From Pseudomonas sp. Tri1 (GTDB lineage Bacteria; Pseudomonadota; Gammaproteobacteria; Pseudomonadales; Pseudomonadaceae): a stretch of 64,000 bases of DNA. Position numbers and translations under genes: made by a program. The notes beneath the pieces are model-generated. The model was not told the DNA's origin. It saw only the letters and a program-made list of their open reading frames with translations, and did no database searches. This document shows positions 16,654-25,834 of this stretch, in pieces. The stretch's first letter is position 1. Every line of letters begins with the position of its first letter. The stretch spans positions 6,550,501 through 6,614,500 of the forward strand of contig NZ_CP072913.1 in the NCBI RefSeq assembly GCF_017968885.1, in the 5' to 3' direction.

Positions 16654-17370
16654 TCAGCCCGTTTTGCACGTCAACCAAGCACTCCAGAACAGGCTGCTGA
16701 AAAAGCGGGTGGCGTCGCCGAACCCGGCCTCATGCAACAGTTGCTGAACCGCCGCCTCGGAATGCGGAGGGTCGGCGCCTTGGAGAATTTTCCCCAGTTT
16801 GACCTTCACTTCATCCGGGCTCGCACCATGCTGCCGCCAGCGTTGGCCCCAGGCCGCCAGCAACAACGGCTGGCTGGCGTAAGCGTATTGATTCCCCGCG
16901 ACGATCAGCGGCGCACCCGGCTTGAGATGAGCCCGGATGGCTTGAAAGATCTGGCGCTTGGCATCATCGCCATCGAGATGATGGAACACACCGATCAACG
17001 TCGCGGCGTCGTATGACTCATCGGCTGCCAAATCCTCGACACGCCCAAGGTGCAGGCGGGTGCGTTCGAGCAAATGGTGCGCCTCCAACTGCTGCTTCGC
17101 CGCCTCCAGCATCGGCTCGGAGGGATCAACAGCGGTGAAGCGCCAACCTGGCTCCAGCGACGCCATCGCAATAATCTCCTGCGCCGTACCGCCGGCGCCC
17201 ACCACCAGTATTTTCGCCGAGCGTGCAGGGCCGAGGCTCGCCGCCAGCATGCACGCCGCCAGATCCTGGCAGGCGTCATAGCCGGCCAGGGCGATGCGGC
17301 TTTGGCGTGCGTATTCATTGGCCCGTGATGTGTCGAATTTTTCAGCTGAGGTGAGCGGGGATGATTTCAA
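16654..17370 (-). CDS. Class I SAM-dependent methyltransferase
   Basis: A protein of about 238 residues with a Rossmann methyltransferase core: motif I ILVVGAGGTAQEII, an acidic residue ending strand 2 (FTAVDPSEPMLEAAKQQL), and DAATLIGVFHHLDGDDAKRQ as the motif III/IV region. Such proteins methylate small molecules; the substrate cannot be told from sequence. No ATG start fits. A TTG at 17370 follows GGAG with seven-base spacing and is preferred; another TTG at 17391 extends the frame by seven residues. It stands alone, convergent with the SUKH gene. Confidence 0.82.
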   Translation of the reverse strand: MKSSPLTSAEKFDTSRANEYARQSRIALAGYDACQDLAACMLAASLGPARSAKILVVGAGGTAQEIIAMASLEPGWRFTAVDPSEPMLEAAKQQLEAHHLLERTRLHLGRVEDLAADESYDAATLIGVFHHLDGDDAKRQIFQAIRAHLKPGAPLIVAGNQYAYASQPLLLAAWGQRWRQHGASPDEVKVKLGKILQGADPPHSEAAVQQLLHEAGFGDATRFFSSLFWSAWLTCKTG

Positions 17371-17531
17371 GGCGGTTCTCCATGTCCTCAAATCAAGCTA
17401 CGCCACCCCTTGCGATAAGAAAAATTCATTAATTTTATGTGCTGCATTCCCATCAGGAATGCGGGACTAAAACTCAAACGTTGCTCACTATGCTTGGGCT
17501 GGTTATACGTCGATCTCGATAGCCGGCCTTC

Positions 17532-17576
17532 CCCTGTGGCGAGGGGATTTATCCCGTTGGGCTGCGGAGCAGCCCC
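17532..17576. repeat. REP-class repeat (GTGGCGAGGGGATTTATCCC type)
   Basis: GTGGCGAGGGGATTTATCCC followed by a GGGCTGCGGAGCAGCCC hairpin is a second intergenic repeat type of fluorescent pseudomonads, also present in inverted form near 55517-55562. It lies upstream of the methyltransferase in a gap without a gene. Confidence 0.7.
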
Positions 17577-17810
17577 AATCATTCCTACAGACAAAACCAA
17601 ATCAGACGCTTACAACCCCGTTCCCGCCCAGCAAAAGCAAGCCCTCTAGCCCCGAATCCCAGCGCAACACAAGACTCTGTTTATTCCCCCACCGCCACCC
17701 TTCCCCCAACCCACACATCCTTGCGCCATTGCCTACAACTACGCCAGAATCCGCCCGCTTGTGCGCCCTGCCCCCGGGTTCTATCGTTTTCCTGCCACTG
17801 CCCATCAGTG

Positions 17811-18000
17811 GTCGGGTTTAGTAGCCCGGTAATAGCAACGGTTGCATGAGTATCATCAGTCAGGCATTGCCTGCACTCGATGGTGGCTGTGCGCATGGCG
17901 CCTTCGGGCGCGCCGGGTTCCGTTGCCTCTACCGGTCTACTAACTTGCGCACAGCCGCCTCCTTTCGTTTAGTAGCGAGATGGTTGCGGCCTACTAATCA
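17811..18000 (+). promoter_or_regulatory. Repeat-rich, structured leader upstream of the DUF6124 gene
   Basis: The 200 bases before the DUF6124 gene contain four alternating boxes: TTTAGTAG at 17817-17824 and 17968-17975, and CTACTAA at 17937-17943 and 17991-17997. They also contain a perfect 11-base inverted repeat (GGCTGTGCGCA at 17885-17895 with TGCGCACAGCC at 17946-17956) enclosing a small GCGCCTTCGGGCGC hairpin. This could be a structured 5' untranslated RNA or a set of operator sites. Its function is not known to me. Confidence 0.55.
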
Positions 18001-18014
18001 GAGGTAACGCAACG

Positions 18015-18368
18015 ATGTTCAAAGTAACTCCAAATCCTCCAGAAACAGACCAAGCTCCCCCACGCGCCAAATCCAAAACCAAAAAGCTCGACGAAGCCGC
18101 CAATCGCGCTCTCGATTTCTACCTCTCACCAAAGAAGCCTGAAGACACGCCCCAACCAGGCCAGATATTCACCATCGTAAAAGACATCGACAACGAAAGC
18201 CTCTTGGCCAACCTCACTGAAACCCTGGCTTCAGCCGATGCGATGGTCAACGACCTGGCCTTCGAACTGGAAGGCTCACGCCGCCACGTCGCCCTAGGTA
18301 TCCAGCAACTGATCGAACTGAGTTCATTACTGGCAAACCGGGTGTTAGATAACGTCGATGCGCGGTAG
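18015..18368 (+). CDS. DUF6124 (DUF3077-like) family protein
   Basis: A 117-residue small protein typical of pseudomonads: an N-terminal low-complexity Pro/Lys region (MFKVTPNPPETDQAPPRAKS), a conserved LDEAANRALDFYL segment and a C-terminal helical part (ETLASADAMVNDLAFELEGS, then GIQQLIELSSLLANRVLDNV). Function is unknown; family members usually occur in several copies per genome. It has a long structured leader and its own strong terminator, so it is a monocistronic unit. The last 70 bases of a second copy survive at 51973-52041. Confidence 0.85.
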   Translation: MFKVTPNPPETDQAPPRAKSKTKKLDEAANRALDFYLSPKKPEDTPQPGQIFTIVKDIDNESLLANLTETLASADAMVNDLAFELEGSRRHVALGIQQLIELSSLLANRVLDNVDAR

Positions 18369-18382
18369 AAGCTACCCACCCA

Positions 18383-18417
18383 AAATCAAACCCGACGCTT
18401 TGCGTCGGGTTTGATTT
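18383..18417 (+). terminator. Rho-independent terminator of DUF6124 gene
   Basis: A near-perfect stem AAATCAAACCCGACGC / GCGTCGGGTTTGATTT with a three-base loop (TTT) lies 15 bases after the stop codon. Confidence 0.88.
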
Positions 18418-18712
18418 ATTTCCTATCCCTATTGCCTCCCCTAACGAGCAAGCCTCGTCACATCACCGGGGCGTTCCATCAGGATCTGATCTGAATCTCG
18501 ACCGCGTACTTTCTAATCAACGTAGGAGGGCACCTTGGCTTTGATGCAACACCCGCGATGAGACGCCGATAAGCGCTCTCCAAATTCCCGATATTTCCTA
18601 TCGTCATAACCAAGGTTGCAGTCATCGCCCCAGAGTGAACGCCCTTTTTTGGAGAAATCAATTATTCGCGACAGGCAGCAAACGGCCAGAAGCGGCCATC
18701 AGAAAGTGACTA
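18418..18712. other. Gap at the left border of an AT-rich island
   Basis: No convincing gene. A 60-codon minus-strand frame at 18479-18661 has no recognisable family. Composition shifts here from the GC-rich background to the AT-rich island that holds the DUF4238/SEC-C gene. Confidence 0.4.
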
Positions 18713-21115
18713 TTAAACTAGGGGCGATTCAGTATTTGTATTTGAAAGCGCAATGCCATACACCGATCTAACTTTATTTTCGTACCGCATACAGCTTGAT
18801 CTAACTAACAATCGCTGCACGCTTGCGTCATACAGTCCACCGCTAGGGGAAAGTATTTCTAAACTTACAATCCTGTCATGTTCATGAGCTTGAAGAATTC
18901 TCTGCTGCAGCGTAGCAGCTTGATTAGTCAGTCTTGATATTTTTGAGCTGTCGCGATCATCATTCACGACTAAATGATTCGCGCTTTTCAAAAAATCTCT
19001 ACAGTCCGAGAATAAGCCACTGCTTTTACGAAGATTTAGTAAAAATTCATAATCAACTGGAAGTGAACAAAACTGGCCTAGCACGCTGTTCCATGGGTAA
19101 TTAACAATTCCTTGGTCGCGGTGTTGCGCCGTAATTAATTCACGCCATCTTGAACTACTATCCGTTACCAAAATCGAGCCGGTTACTTGAGCTAAGAATA
19201 ATGCCATTTCGTAGTTCGGCCCCATTCGAAATTGCATGAACTGTCCTCCCTCAGGATAGTCCAGCTTTTGTAACAACATTAGCGGAGAAGATTCTGCTAG
19301 TAGCTCTAGTTCAGACACAGCTGTTTCCGCATCCTCGGGCGTCAGCCCGAAATCATGAACCAAAAACTGAACTCTCGCCTCGCTCGGCATCATGGCGGTC
19401 GAATTAAGTAGATCGTTCAGTTGCAGTTTATAGCCTACCTTTAAGTCTTCTACGCTCATAGCGTCTTTGGTGCGGTTTTTAGACCGGCCTCGCGCCATTT
19501 CTAACATTGCGCTCATTAGAGCACTGTCGAAATCAGAGGGGTCGGGAATAAGGTTTACTAATCCATGCGCAATGAGTGGTTCTATATCAAGCATGAAAAG
19601 AAATTCTTTTAATGCTTGATACTTGTACTTAGCGGGCGATTGGATTGGACTGAATTCTGGGCGAATATTATTAGGATTGGTAACAGGCGTTTGTATAAGG
19701 AACTCGTCAAAAAAAGATGCCGCTGGTAATGCGTTCTCGCTAATGACGCGAACGTCCAATATTCCGCTATAAAGCGCCCGAAATTTACCGTCCGGCTTCG
19801 GCAGCATCGCATAAATGTCGGTGCTGCGAGGCCAAAGAATCCCGTAAAATTTATAAATTTCTGAAATTTGTTCGTTGGTCAGCTCTCGACGCACGTCTTG
19901 CCAACACTTACCATTGCTGAGTCCTAGAACGTCTCGTATGCAGTTGCAGAATGCTAGGTTTCGCTCTCGAACGCTGGCGACACTCCACGTCGTTCGAAGC
20001 TCGATCGGAGTGTTCCGGCAACAGTTTTTATACTTTCGGCCGCTACCACAGCCACAATTTCCGTTCCGGCTAATAGACTCCTCGACAATATTCTTGTTTA
20101 GAAACTCATTGTGGGGCTCGGTCCGCCCGAATGCATCTTGGTAGTGAACGGAGCCATCAGTAAAAGAGGCGTACATTTCTCCACCAAACCTGTGAATCAT
20201 ATCGTTTGGCGGCAGTAATAAACTTTTTAACTCCGCCCAGTCAGCAGTTATTTCTAGTTCTGGATAAAGCCACTCTTCTTTCCCTGCAGCCACAGACTCG
20301 GCTCTACTCTTGATAATATAATTTATTTTTGTAACTTCCTCTGAGGTTAGATTTCGGGAGTTGATGAACTCAATTGTATTTACGAGGCTTTGACGAATAC
20401 GATTAGCGTTTGTGCGTGGCTCGAGTGGGTCGACCGCATTAGGGTTCTTAGCAAATTCTAAGTTTGTGAGAATTAAACAGCGATTCTTATTTAGGGGGAA
20501 TATTGTCTGAGATCCTTTCAGCGCTATATCTGGGTCGCTAGGGTACTCGCACATTAGTGAATCGGGCGGGCAAGCGTAGTTATAAATGGTGACCGGATGA
20601 TCTGAAACAATAAATTTAACGTCAGAGTTTTCCGCGGACACCAACTCGCGGACCCCTTCCGCCCACAGGGTGCAATGTATGGATCGTAGCGATTGCATCT
20701 CTGTCATGAGAGAGAGTTGGCTTAGTTCAGGGTATTTGCTTTGAATCCAATCCAGACCTTTCGGCGTTCGCAGTTTTTGAGCATCCAGATACGTAAAAAA
20801 ACTTTCAAAGTTATAATGCCACTGAGACTGATCGTTTGTTGAAAATGCCCGAATGGCCTTGGAGCCGCTGTCGTCAATTGGGCCAAACAACTTTTGCTCT
20901 ATGTCGTCGTTAACCTCGCCACCAAAAAATGTAGAGTAAAGATCTTTCCTATAAAATTGTTGAGCTGGGGTGCGCCACTTCTTCGAATATATCGTTTCGT
21001 TCTGCCCGTTTCGAACAATATCCCTGCGGGTTAAGTAGCAAAGTTTCTCTCCAGCGTCGATAAAGCCCTTCTGATGCCATTGTGCTACGAAGTGATTATC
21101 TCTGGTCTTAGTCAT
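18713..21115 (-). CDS. DUF4238 / SEC-C motif large protein, candidate defence gene
   Basis: An 800-residue protein in an AT-rich tract unlike its neighbours, suggesting horizontal transfer. Residues 1 to about 300 look like DUF4238 (start HFVAQWHQKGFIDAGEKL; FIVSDHPVTIYN near 168-180; the conserved SD-x-P signature). A zinc-binding SEC-C motif (CGCGSGRKYKNCC) lies around residues 351-364, and 430 residues of unknown character follow. DUF4238 proteins are found in mobile islands and SEC-C tails often occur in stress or defence proteins, but no activity is established for this fusion. No partner gene is adjacent except a small unknown gene (21197-21445) in the same direction. No membrane segments. 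Confidence 0.82.
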   Translation of the reverse strand: MTKTRDNHFVAQWHQKGFIDAGEKLCYLTRRDIVRNGQNETIYSKKWRTPAQQFYRKDLYSTFFGGEVNDDIEQKLFGPIDDSGSKAIRAFSTNDQSQWHYNFESFFTYLDAQKLRTPKGLDWIQSKYPELSQLSLMTEMQSLRSIHCTLWAEGVRELVSAENSDVKFIVSDHPVTIYNYACPPDSLMCEYPSDPDIALKGSQTIFPLNKNRCLILTNLEFAKNPNAVDPLEPRTNANRIRQSLVNTIEFINSRNLTSEEVTKINYIIKSRAESVAAGKEEWLYPELEITADWAELKSLLLPPNDMIHRFGGEMYASFTDGSVHYQDAFGRTEPHNEFLNKNIVEESISRNGNCGCGSGRKYKNCCRNTPIELRTTWSVASVRERNLAFCNCIRDVLGLSNGKCWQDVRRELTNEQISEIYKFYGILWPRSTDIYAMLPKPDGKFRALYSGILDVRVISENALPAASFFDEFLIQTPVTNPNNIRPEFSPIQSPAKYKYQALKEFLFMLDIEPLIAHGLVNLIPDPSDFDSALMSAMLEMARGRSKNRTKDAMSVEDLKVGYKLQLNDLLNSTAMMPSEARVQFLVHDFGLTPEDAETAVSELELLAESSPLMLLQKLDYPEGGQFMQFRMGPNYEMALFLAQVTGSILVTDSSSRWRELITAQHRDQGIVNYPWNSVLGQFCSLPVDYEFLLNLRKSSGLFSDCRDFLKSANHLVVNDDRDSSKISRLTNQAATLQQRILQAHEHDRIVSLEILSPSGGLYDASVQRLLVRSSCMRYENKVRSVYGIALSNTNTESPLV

Positions 21116-21196
21116 TACGGTGGGCAGTCCTTGGCGGAGGAGCGGGCAGGCCCCTAAAAGATTGACATTGGCGGGAACGGCGCTCGCCCTGTGGGT

Positions 21197-21445
21197 TTAG
21201 CCCATACTACGTTTTCTGCTATTAAGCGGCACGCCGTCAACAGTTGCCGTATCCAGTGCAGATAACTGCGCATCCAAAACGCCGTTCTTCCCATCGCGTG
21301 GAGTTACTTGCCTATCGCCAATCTCCTGAGCGAGTACCGCGATTTTCGCCGCCAAAATATTCGTTACAAAGCCGAGTGAATCGCCCCGGCTTTCGTAGAC
21401 ACTCAGTGACGGCTTTTGGCCGTTTTCTGCCCCCTTACCCGCCAT
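21197..21445 (-). CDS. Hypothetical small protein
   Basis: An 82-residue frame (MAGKGAENGQKPSLSVYESR) on the same strand as the DUF4238/SEC-C gene and about 80 bases upstream of it. It contains a plausible helical segment (GFVTNILAAKIAVLAQEIGD). I recognise no family, and coding support is limited to the clean frame and position. It may be a real gene of the island or a chance frame. Confidence 0.4.
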   Translation of the reverse strand: MAGKGAENGQKPSLSVYESRGDSLGFVTNILAAKIAVLAQEIGDRQVTPRDGKNGVLDAQLSALDTATVDGVPLNSRKRSMG

Positions 21446-21568
21446 ACTTAGATTCGATCATCTAACCTAGGTGCTAACTGGCCCCACGGATGGCGAACTC
21501 TCATGGGTGGCGAAGCCCCAAAACGGTAAACGCACTCTGTACAGTAGAGTCACATCAGCTGTTTACGA

Positions 21569-21608
21569 CGGTTGCGCCGCCAGGCGGGAGCAAGCTCTCT
21601 CGCCACAA
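21569..21608. repeat. Degenerate REP-like palindrome
   Basis: A GGCGGGAGCAAGCTCTCTCG sequence followed by CCACAAAC is a decayed REP-type copy between the AT-rich island and hupB. Confidence 0.45.
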
Positions 21609-21660
21609 ACTGCGAGGCTTGGGCACTGAGCCCAGCCCTGATGCTGAAAAAAACCCATAA

Positions 21661-21694
21661 AAAAGGGCACCCGACTCCATCGGCGTGCCCTTTC
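21661..21694 (-). terminator. Rho-independent terminator of hupB
   Basis: Read on the minus strand, AAAGGGCAC and GTGCCCTTT form a stem, followed by a run of T. It lies about 40 bases after the hupB stop codon. Confidence 0.85.
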
Positions 21695-21734
21695 TTGTTA
21701 CCGCTTCTCCCCCCAACCGAGGGACTCGCAGCAA

Positions 21735-22010
21735 TTACGGATTAACGCTGTCCTTCAACGACTTGCCCGGTTTGAAGGCAACGGTGTTGCTGGCCTTGAT
21801 TTTCACAGGCTCACCGGTTTGTGGGTTTTTGCCGGTGCGGGCGCCGCGGTGGCGCTGCAGGAAGGTGCCGAAGCCGACCAGGGTGACGCTGTCCTTGCGG
21901 TGCAGGGCGCCGGTGATTTCTTCGAGAACGGCGTTGAGGACGCGGTTGGCTTGTTCTTTGGTGAGGTCTGCTTTTTCCGCGATGGCGGCGGCGAGGTCTG
22001 GTTTACGCAT
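21735..22010 (-). CDS. hupB: HU-family nucleoid DNA-binding protein
   Basis: A 91-residue HU/IHF-family protein. It starts MRKPDLAAAIAEKADLTKEQ and has the DNA-binding arm signature VGFGTFLQRHRGARTGKNPQ followed by TGEPVKIKASNTVAFKPGK. HU bends and compacts DNA. It is a slightly divergent copy compared with the main HupB (MNKSELIDAIA), so it is probably one of several paralogues in the genome. The gene is monocistronic, with its own terminator downstream and two small hairpins in the upstream region. Confidence 0.93.
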   Translation of the reverse strand: MRKPDLAAAIAEKADLTKEQANRVLNAVLEEITGALHRKDSVTLVGFGTFLQRHRGARTGKNPQTGEPVKIKASNTVAFKPGKSLKDSVNP

Positions 22011-22050
22011 GAATGAAGCCCCTTTTGACGGTTTTTTTGTTGTTATGTCT

Positions 22051-22103
22051 GGGCTGTTCTCTTCGGAACAGCCCCTAAGGCGCCGCAGGCTCTACTCTGC
22101 GGC
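22051..22103. other. Two hairpins upstream of hupB
   Basis: A perfect GGGCTGTTC / GAACAGCCC stem (22051-22074) and a GCCGCAG / CTGCGGC stem (about 22082-22103) lie between hupB and the rubredoxin reductase gene. There is no T-run in the right place for hupB termination, so they may be part of the hupB leader or the end of the rubredoxin reductase transcript. Confidence 0.45.
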
Positions 22104-22202
22104 AGACGGGAGTGAGGATGGCACGGGGCCGCAAGCGGCGCCAGTGTCCGGGCGACCTTTGAGGCACCAAAAGTAGGGTTTTTGCGACAGAACGACCAGT
22201 AT

Positions 22203-23351
22203 TTATGCCAGCAGGGCCGGAAGCTCTTTGTTCAGCGCCAGTTTTTCCATCACCGCTGCACCGGTCAGGGCGTAGCCCAGCAGGTTGCCTTGGGCGTCGC
22301 GACACAGCGCCTTGATGTCGGCGCCCTGCCCTTCGACGCTCCACACGCCTTCGCGGCCGCGTGGCGGTGGCGAGACCACCAGTGGGCACACCGGGGTTTT
22401 CACGGTGATCGGCATGGCGCCATAGCTCACGGTGGTCGGGTTGCCGGCCAGGGTTTGCGCCAGGGCGCGGGCGCAGCTCATCAGGGGCATGACGTAGAGC
22501 AGGTTCAAGCCGTCGACCTCGGCGCAATCGCCCAAGGCGTAGATATTGGCATGGGAGGTTTTCAGCTGGCGGTCGACTACCACACCGCGATTGACCACCA
22601 GGCCGGCAGCAGCGGCCAGATCAATGCGCGGGCGCAGGCCGATGGCCGAGACCACCAGGTCGCAAGCGATCACTTGGCCGTCGGACAGGTGCGCCTCCAA
22701 CCCGTCGGCCACCCGTTGCAGGCGGTTGAGCACCGGCCCCAGGTGGAAGCGCGCGCCGAGGCTTTCCAGCCCGGCCTGCACGGCAGCGGCCGCCGCCGGG
22801 TGCAACAGCGTCGGCATGACTTGCTCGCATGGCGCTACCAGTTGCACTTCGTAGCCGCCCAGGATCAGGTCGTTGGCGAATTCGCAGCCAATCAGGCCGG
22901 CACCGAGCAGCAACACCCGGCGCTTACCGGCGGCCGCTGCGCGAAAGCGTGCGTAGTCTTCCAGGTCGTTGATGGGGAAAACCAGGTCCGAGGCATCGCC
23001 CTGCACCGGCACGCGCACGGTTTCAGCGCCCCAGGCCAGGATCAGGTCGCGGTAGTTCACCGTTTCTTCGCCGATCCACAAGCGCTTGTGGCCCGGGTCG
23101 ATGCCGCTGATGCGGGTGTGGGTGCGCACTTCGGCCTTCAGTTGCTCGGCCATGGCCCCGGGCTCGGCCATGCTCAGGCCGTCGGCGTCCTTGTTTTTGC
23201 CAAAGCCTGTGGAGAGCATGGGTTTGGAGTATGAGCGGCCATCATCGGCGCTGATCAGCAGCAACGGGGTTTCGCTGTCGAGTTTGCGAAACTCCCGGGC
23301 CAGGTTGTAACCGGCCAGCCCGGTCCCGACGATGACGACAGGTGCGCTCAT
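22203..23351 (-). CDS. rubB: Rubredoxin-NAD(+) reductase
   Basis: A 382-residue FAD/NAD(P) oxidoreductase that passes electrons from NADH to rubredoxin for alkane hydroxylases and oxidative-stress enzymes. The FAD-binding GxGxxG motif ([16 protein letters not shown]) is at the N-terminus, a second NAD-binding [13 protein letters not shown] near residue 150, and [14 protein letters not shown] near 275 completes the FAD site. The ATG at 23351 is chosen because GGAG lies six bases before it; earlier in-frame starts up to 23447 would read into the rubredoxin gene. It follows rubredoxin after 41 bases, forming an electron-transfer pair. Confidence 0.92.
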   Translation of the reverse strand: MSAPVVIVGTGLAGYNLAREFRKLDSETPLLLISADDGRSYSKPMLSTGFGKNKDADGLSMAEPGAMAEQLKAEVRTHTRISGIDPGHKRLWIGEETVNYRDLILAWGAETVRVPVQGDASDLVFPINDLEDYARFRAAAAGKRRVLLLGAGLIGCEFANDLILGGYEVQLVAPCEQVMPTLLHPAAAAAVQAGLESLGARFHLGPVLNRLQRVADGLEAHLSDGQVIACDLVVSAIGLRPRIDLAAAAGLVVNRGVVVDRQLKTSHANIYALGDCAEVDGLNLLYVMPLMSCARALAQTLAGNPTTVSYGAMPITVKTPVCPLVVSPPPRGREGVWSVEGQGADIKALCRDAQGNLLGYALTGAAVMEKLALNKELPALLA

Positions 23352-23392
23352 GCTGCTCTCCATAGGGTGCTCTCCATGCAGGTAGGAAACGA

Positions 23393-23560
23393 TCAGTTGA
23401 TTTCGATCATTTCGAAATCCATTTTGCCGACGCCGCAGTCCGGGCACAGCCAGTCTGCCGGTACGTCTTCCCAGCGGGTGCCAGGTGCGATGCCATCATC
23501 CGGCCAACCATCGGCTTCGTTGTAGATCAGCCCGCAGACGATACATTGCCACTTCTTCAT
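23393..23560 (-). CDS. rubA: Rubredoxin
   Basis: A 55-residue rubredoxin: [20 protein letters not shown] at the start and [14 protein letters not shown] near residue 37. The two CxxC pairs (CIVC and CPDC) bind a single iron. This small electron carrier accepts electrons from the reductase encoded just downstream. The ATG at 23560 gives exactly the family length. The gene is divergent from ubiC. Confidence 0.95.
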   Translation of the reverse strand: MKKWQCIVCGLIYNEADGWPDDGIAPGTRWEDVPADWLCPDCGVGKMDFEMIEIN

Positions 23561-23755
23561 TCAGGTACTTCCTCAGGGGTCAGGCATTTGCCGGTATGCT
23601 CGGCTCGCTCAAGGCGCTTTTCCGGCTCAGGGCGTTTTGTACTGATCGGTCGTCGCAGATGCAAGCATGATCGCGCGTGCCAGCGGCCAGGGCCGTTAAA
23701 ATCGACGACCGACATGGTAAGCTCGCGGCCTCATTTGCTGCCAATCAAGACCTCT

Positions 23756-24319
23756 GTGCCGCATACAAATTCGATATTTCCTACACTCCAATGGCTGCCT
23801 CAGCCCCTGCTGTCGCCCCGCCCCGATGCCTGTGCGCTCGACTGGCTGTTCGACGAAGGTTCGTTGACTCGGCGCCTGACGCGCCTGTCGAACGATCACT
23901 TCAGCGTGACGCCGTTGTTCGAAGGCTGGCAGCCGTTGCGCGCCGACGAATGCACCGCGCTGGACCTGGCCGAGGGCAGCGAGGGCTGGGTACGCGAAGT
24001 GTATTTGCGCGGCCACGGCCAGCCTTGGGTATTCGCCCGCAGTGTGGCGGCGCGCAGTGCGTTGCAAGGCGATGGCTTGCAGATGGATGAATTGGGCAGC
24101 CGCTCCCTGGGGGAGTTGCTGTTTTGCGACCGGGCGTTCCAGCGCCGGGCTATCGAGGTTTGCCATTACCCCGAGGCATGGCTGCCGGCAGACGTACGCG
24201 CCCGTGAGCTGTGGGGTCGCCGTTCGCGCTTCGATCGCGGTGCGTTGAGCGTGCTGGTGGCGGAAGTTTTCCTACCCCGTCTGTGGTCCGTCGCCCGCGC
24301 CTATTCGGAGAATTGCTGA
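23756..24319 (+). CDS. ubiC: Chorismate lyase (ubiquinone biosynthesis)
   Basis: UbiC converts chorismate to 4-hydroxybenzoate plus pyruvate, the first committed step of ubiquinone synthesis. From the GTG at 23756 the product has 187 residues, the family size; an ATG at 23714 is an alternative. The family is recognised from [20 protein letters not shown] near 40-60, [18 protein letters not shown] near 85-105 and [11 protein letters not shown] near 115-125. Its stop overlaps the ubiA ATG, so the two are translationally coupled and supply consecutive enzymes. Confidence 0.92.
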   Translation: MPHTNSIFPTLQWLPQPLLSPRPDACALDWLFDEGSLTRRLTRLSNDHFSVTPLFEGWQPLRADECTALDLAEGSEGWVREVYLRGHGQPWVFARSVAARSALQGDGLQMDELGSRSLGELLFCDRAFQRRAIEVCHYPEAWLPADVRARELWGRRSRFDRGALSVLVAEVFLPRLWSVARAYSENC

Positions 24320-25209
24320 TGTACGTGCAACTGCTCAAATCCTTGAACCGCCTGAACCCGCGGGCCTGGGACTTCGTGCAACTGACTCGCATGGATAAGC
24401 CCATCGGCATTTACCTGCTGCTGTGGCCGACCCTGTGGGCCTTGTGGATTGCCGGTGAAGGTTCGCCGTCTGTCGCCAACGTGGTGATTTTCGTCCTCGG
24501 CGTGGTGCTGACTCGCGCTGGCGGTTGTGTGATCAACGACTGGGCCGATCGCAAGGTGGATGGCCACGTCAAACGCACCGAACAGCGCCCGCTGGTAAGC
24601 GGCAAGATCAGTTCGAAAGAGGCACTGGTGTTCTTCGCCGTGCTGATGAGCGTGAGTTTCCTGTTGGTGCTGTGCACCAACGCGCCGACCATCCTGCTGT
24701 CTCTCGGCGGGCTGGCGCTGGCGTTCAGTTACCCGTTCATGAAGCGCTACACCTACTACCCGCAAGTGGTGCTGGGGGCGGCGTTTTCCTGGGGGATGCC
24801 GATGGCGTTCACCGCCGAGACCGGCCATTTGCCGGCGGCCGCGTGGCTGCTGTACATCGCCAACCTGCTGTGGACGGTAGGCTACGACACTTATTACGCG
24901 ATGACCGACCGGGACGATGACTTGCGGATCGGGGTGAAGTCCACGGCGATCCTGTTTGGCGATGCCGACCGGGTGATCATCCTGACGCTGCAAGGCCTGG
25001 CCCTGGCTTGCCTGCTATTGGCCGGGTCGAAATTCCACCTGGGCGGCTGGTTCCACCTGGGGCTGGTGGCCGCTGCCGCGTGCTTCGCCTGGGAGTTCTG
25101 GTACACCCGTGGCCGCGACCGGATGCGCTGCTTCCAGGCGTTTTTGCACAACCATTGGGCCGGTTTGGCGATTTTTGTGGGGATTGTGCTGGATTACGCG
25201 TTGCGCTGA
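24319..25209 (+). CDS. ubiA: 4-hydroxybenzoate octaprenyltransferase
   Basis: UbiA is the inner-membrane prenyltransferase that joins 4-hydroxybenzoate to a polyprenyl diphosphate. The product is 296 residues with about eight transmembrane helices. The Asp-rich Mg-diphosphate site motifs are visible as [20 protein letters not shown] near residues 71-90 and [20 protein letters not shown] near 190-210. The start ATG overlaps the ubiC stop (TGATG). Confidence 0.96.
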   Translation: MYVQLLKSLNRLNPRAWDFVQLTRMDKPIGIYLLLWPTLWALWIAGEGSPSVANVVIFVLGVVLTRAGGCVINDWADRKVDGHVKRTEQRPLVSGKISSKEALVFFAVLMSVSFLLVLCTNAPTILLSLGGLALAFSYPFMKRYTYYPQVVLGAAFSWGMPMAFTAETGHLPAAAWLLYIANLLWTVGYDTYYAMTDRDDDLRIGVKSTAILFGDADRVIILTLQGLALACLLLAGSKFHLGGWFHLGLVAAAACFAWEFWYTRGRDRMRCFQAFLHNHWAGLAIFVGIVLDYALR

Positions 25210-25233
25210 GGCCCATCGGTCTCCAAGCCGCTA

Positions 25234-25269
25234 CTTTGTGGCGAGGGGATTTATCCTCTCGCCACAAAG
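25234..25269. repeat. REP-class palindrome between convergent genes
   Basis: CTTTGTGGCGAGGGGATTTA followed by TCCTCTCGCCACAAAG is a near-perfect palindrome between ubiA and the convergent COG4315 gene. It can serve as a bidirectional terminator. Confidence 0.7.
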
Positions 25270-25298
25270 GATCTGTCGCTTAACGTGGTGAAAACCTG

Positions 25299-25682
25299 TT
25301 AATCAGGCTTGGCGACCTTCCAGGCGCCGTCCATCAAGCCGTCACCGTTCTTTTCTCCGGCTTTTGTGTCCTTCACAAAGGTGTATAGCGGCTTGCCATC
25401 GTAAGCCCACTGCATCGTACCGTCGTCACGGTTGATCACCGTCCATTCGTCCATCGGCTTGTCGCCGCTTTCAGCCTTGAACGGTGGCCAGTTGGCTGCG
25501 CATTTGTCGTTGCACATCGACTTGCCGCCCGAGTCTTTGCCAAACGTATACAGCGTCATGCCTTTGTGATCGGTGAACATACCGTCTTTTACCATTGCAG
25601 GCTCAGCAGCGAATGCCGACGCCGGTAGCGCCAAGGCAACGGCAATTCCCAGAACCTTGATGGATTGGGTGAAGTAATTCAT
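25299..25682 (-). CDS. Secreted COG4315-family repeat protein
   Basis: A 127-residue exported protein with an N-terminal signal peptide (VLGIAVALALPASAFA then AEPAM) and two copies of the lipoprotein-type repeat seen in COG4315: GMTLYTFGKDSGGKSMCNDK near 40-60 and DGKPLYTFVKDTKAGEKNGD near 95-115. The WPPF motif and two cysteines are also typical. Function is unknown; the family is periplasmic or surface-associated. It is divergent from phoB; whether the Pho box in between also controls it cannot be decided from sequence. Confidence 0.88.
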   Translation of the reverse strand: MNYFTQSIKVLGIAVALALPASAFAAEPAMVKDGMFTDHKGMTLYTFGKDSGGKSMCNDKCAANWPPFKAESGDKPMDEWTVINRDDGTMQWAYDGKPLYTFVKDTKAGEKNGDGLMDGAWKVAKPD

Positions 25683-25763
25683 GGAAACCTTCTTTTGTGG
25701 TTGTCAGGATTCGGACTAAAAAGCGTAGCCTAGGATCCCCTTCACTGCCGGGCGATGAAATAA

Positions 25764-25781
25764 CTGTCACACGACTGCAAT
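25764..25781 (+). promoter_or_regulatory. Pho box upstream of phoB
   Basis: CTGTCACACGACTGCAAT resembles the tandem CTGTCAT-n4-CTGTCAT binding site of PhoB, followed by a TATCTAAT -10-like element about ten bases later. This indicates autoregulation of phoBR under phosphate limitation. Confidence 0.7.
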
Positions 25782-25834
25782 AATTCCGTTATCTAATGCG
25801 GCGCAAGACAGTTAAATGACAAGAGGATTACCCC

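Noticed and set aside
18479..18661. A 60-codon minus-strand frame
   Set aside because: No family, no clear ribosome-binding site, and it lies at the border of an AT-rich island; not enough support.
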